5,704 nt of DNA from DATAYA01 sp036272815 (GTDB lineage: Bacteria > Pseudomonadota > Alphaproteobacteria > Acetobacterales > Acetobacteraceae): positions 1 through 5,704 of the forward strand of contig DATAYA010000150.1 in the NCBI GenBank assembly GCA_036272815.1, read 5' to 3'. Both the position numbers and the translations under genes were made by a program. The notes beneath the pieces are model-generated. The model did no database searches and was not told the DNA's origin. It saw only the letters and a program-made list of their open reading frames with translations. The stretch's first letter is position 1. Every line of letters begins with the position of its first letter. Positions 5,632 through 5,704 of this stretch are shown in pieces.

Positions 5632-5704
5632 CGGTGCTGCGTCCCCGCCTTCCCCGTGCCCGCCTTCCCCGTGATGGCCGCGGCGATCGCGGCGGCATCC
5701 TGGC
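5628..5704 (-). CDS. C-terminal end of an unknown gene, 5' part beyond the right edge
   Basis: One minus-strand frame enters from the right edge and reads 24 codons before TGA at 5628-5630: QDAAAIAAAITGKAG, then TGKAGTQHR. The stop overlaps the TTG start of the caspase gene by 4 bases (TTGA), the typical sign of translationally coupled partners. The visible end is an Ala-rich probable helix followed by a basic Gly/Lys/Thr tail made by a 15-bp tandem duplication. Too little is visible to name a family. A partner encoded directly before an effector protease is often a sensor or activator, but that is context only. The caspase frame is also open to the edge, so this stretch could instead belong to a longer caspase protein. 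Confidence 0.5.
   Translation of the reverse strand, partial: QDAAAIAAAITGKAGTGKAGTQHR
5643..5672 (-). repeat. 15-bp tandem duplication coding for a doubled TGKAG
   Basis: Read on the minus strand, ACGGGGAAGGCGGGC (5658-5672) is followed directly by ACGGGGAAGGCGGGG (5643-5657), identical at 14 of 15 bases. The unit is a multiple of three, so it adds five residues (TGKAG) to the C-terminus of the truncated upstream gene without shifting its frame. Confidence 0.8.

Noticed and set aside
5632..5704. Continuation of the caspase frame to the right edge as part of the same protein.
   Set aside because: The extra residues are a His/Gly/Arg-rich stretch unlike a protease N-terminus, and the TTGA overlap gives a simpler explanation. 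It cannot be excluded without more sequence.

Overview
The window is GC-rich DNA from an alphaproteobacterium, most likely from the Rhodospirillales or an Acetobacteraceae-like group. Three things point there: the very high G/C use at third codon positions, the dispersed palindromic repeats whose read-through gives the familiar pseudo-peptides 'GLDPAIHA' and 'VDGRVKPGHDD', and an Ala/Arg/Asp-rich hypothetical protein of a type I associate with this order. The assignment rests on sequence style, not on a marker gene.

Layout from left to right. (1) Positions 1-527, minus strand: the first 175 codons of a conserved-type hypothetical protein that runs off the left edge. (2) Positions 528-1013: a divergent intergenic region of about 490 bp holding palindromic REP/RIME-like elements, one in inverted orientation and then a cluster of three complete and two fragmentary copies. 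(3) Positions 1014-3301, plus strand: a two-gene sugar-nucleotide operon of galU (UTP--glucose-1-phosphate uridylyltransferase) and a phosphoglucomutase/phosphomannomutase gene, joined by a one-base TGATG stop/start overlap. Together they can convert glucose-6-phosphate to glucose-1-phosphate to UDP-glucose, a precursor for cell-surface glycans. (4) Positions 3306-5704, minus strand: an accessory operon converging on the sugar operon, with only 4 bp between the facing stop codons. In transcription order it holds the last 24 codons of an unknown gene cut by the right edge, a 711-residue caspase-like protease with a C-terminal GAF-like domain, and a small Lys/Pro/Ala-rich protein.

The accessory operon is the most interesting part. 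The protease keeps the His and Cys of the clan CD (caspase/metacaspase, peptidase C14) dyad. Behind the protease domain come a predicted coiled coil, a middle domain I do not recognise, the GAF-like domain, and a glycine-zipper-like hydrophobic tail. Coupling to an upstream partner through a TTGA overlap, together with this sensor-plus-protease design, resembles prokaryotic conflict or programmed-cell-death modules. The trigger, the substrate and the partner cannot be read from this window.

Two genes use non-ATG starts on my reading: CTG for galU, supported by an excellent ribosome binding site, and TTG for the caspase gene, supported by the 4-base overlap. No tRNA, rRNA, CRISPR array, transposase gene or convincing intrinsic terminator was seen.
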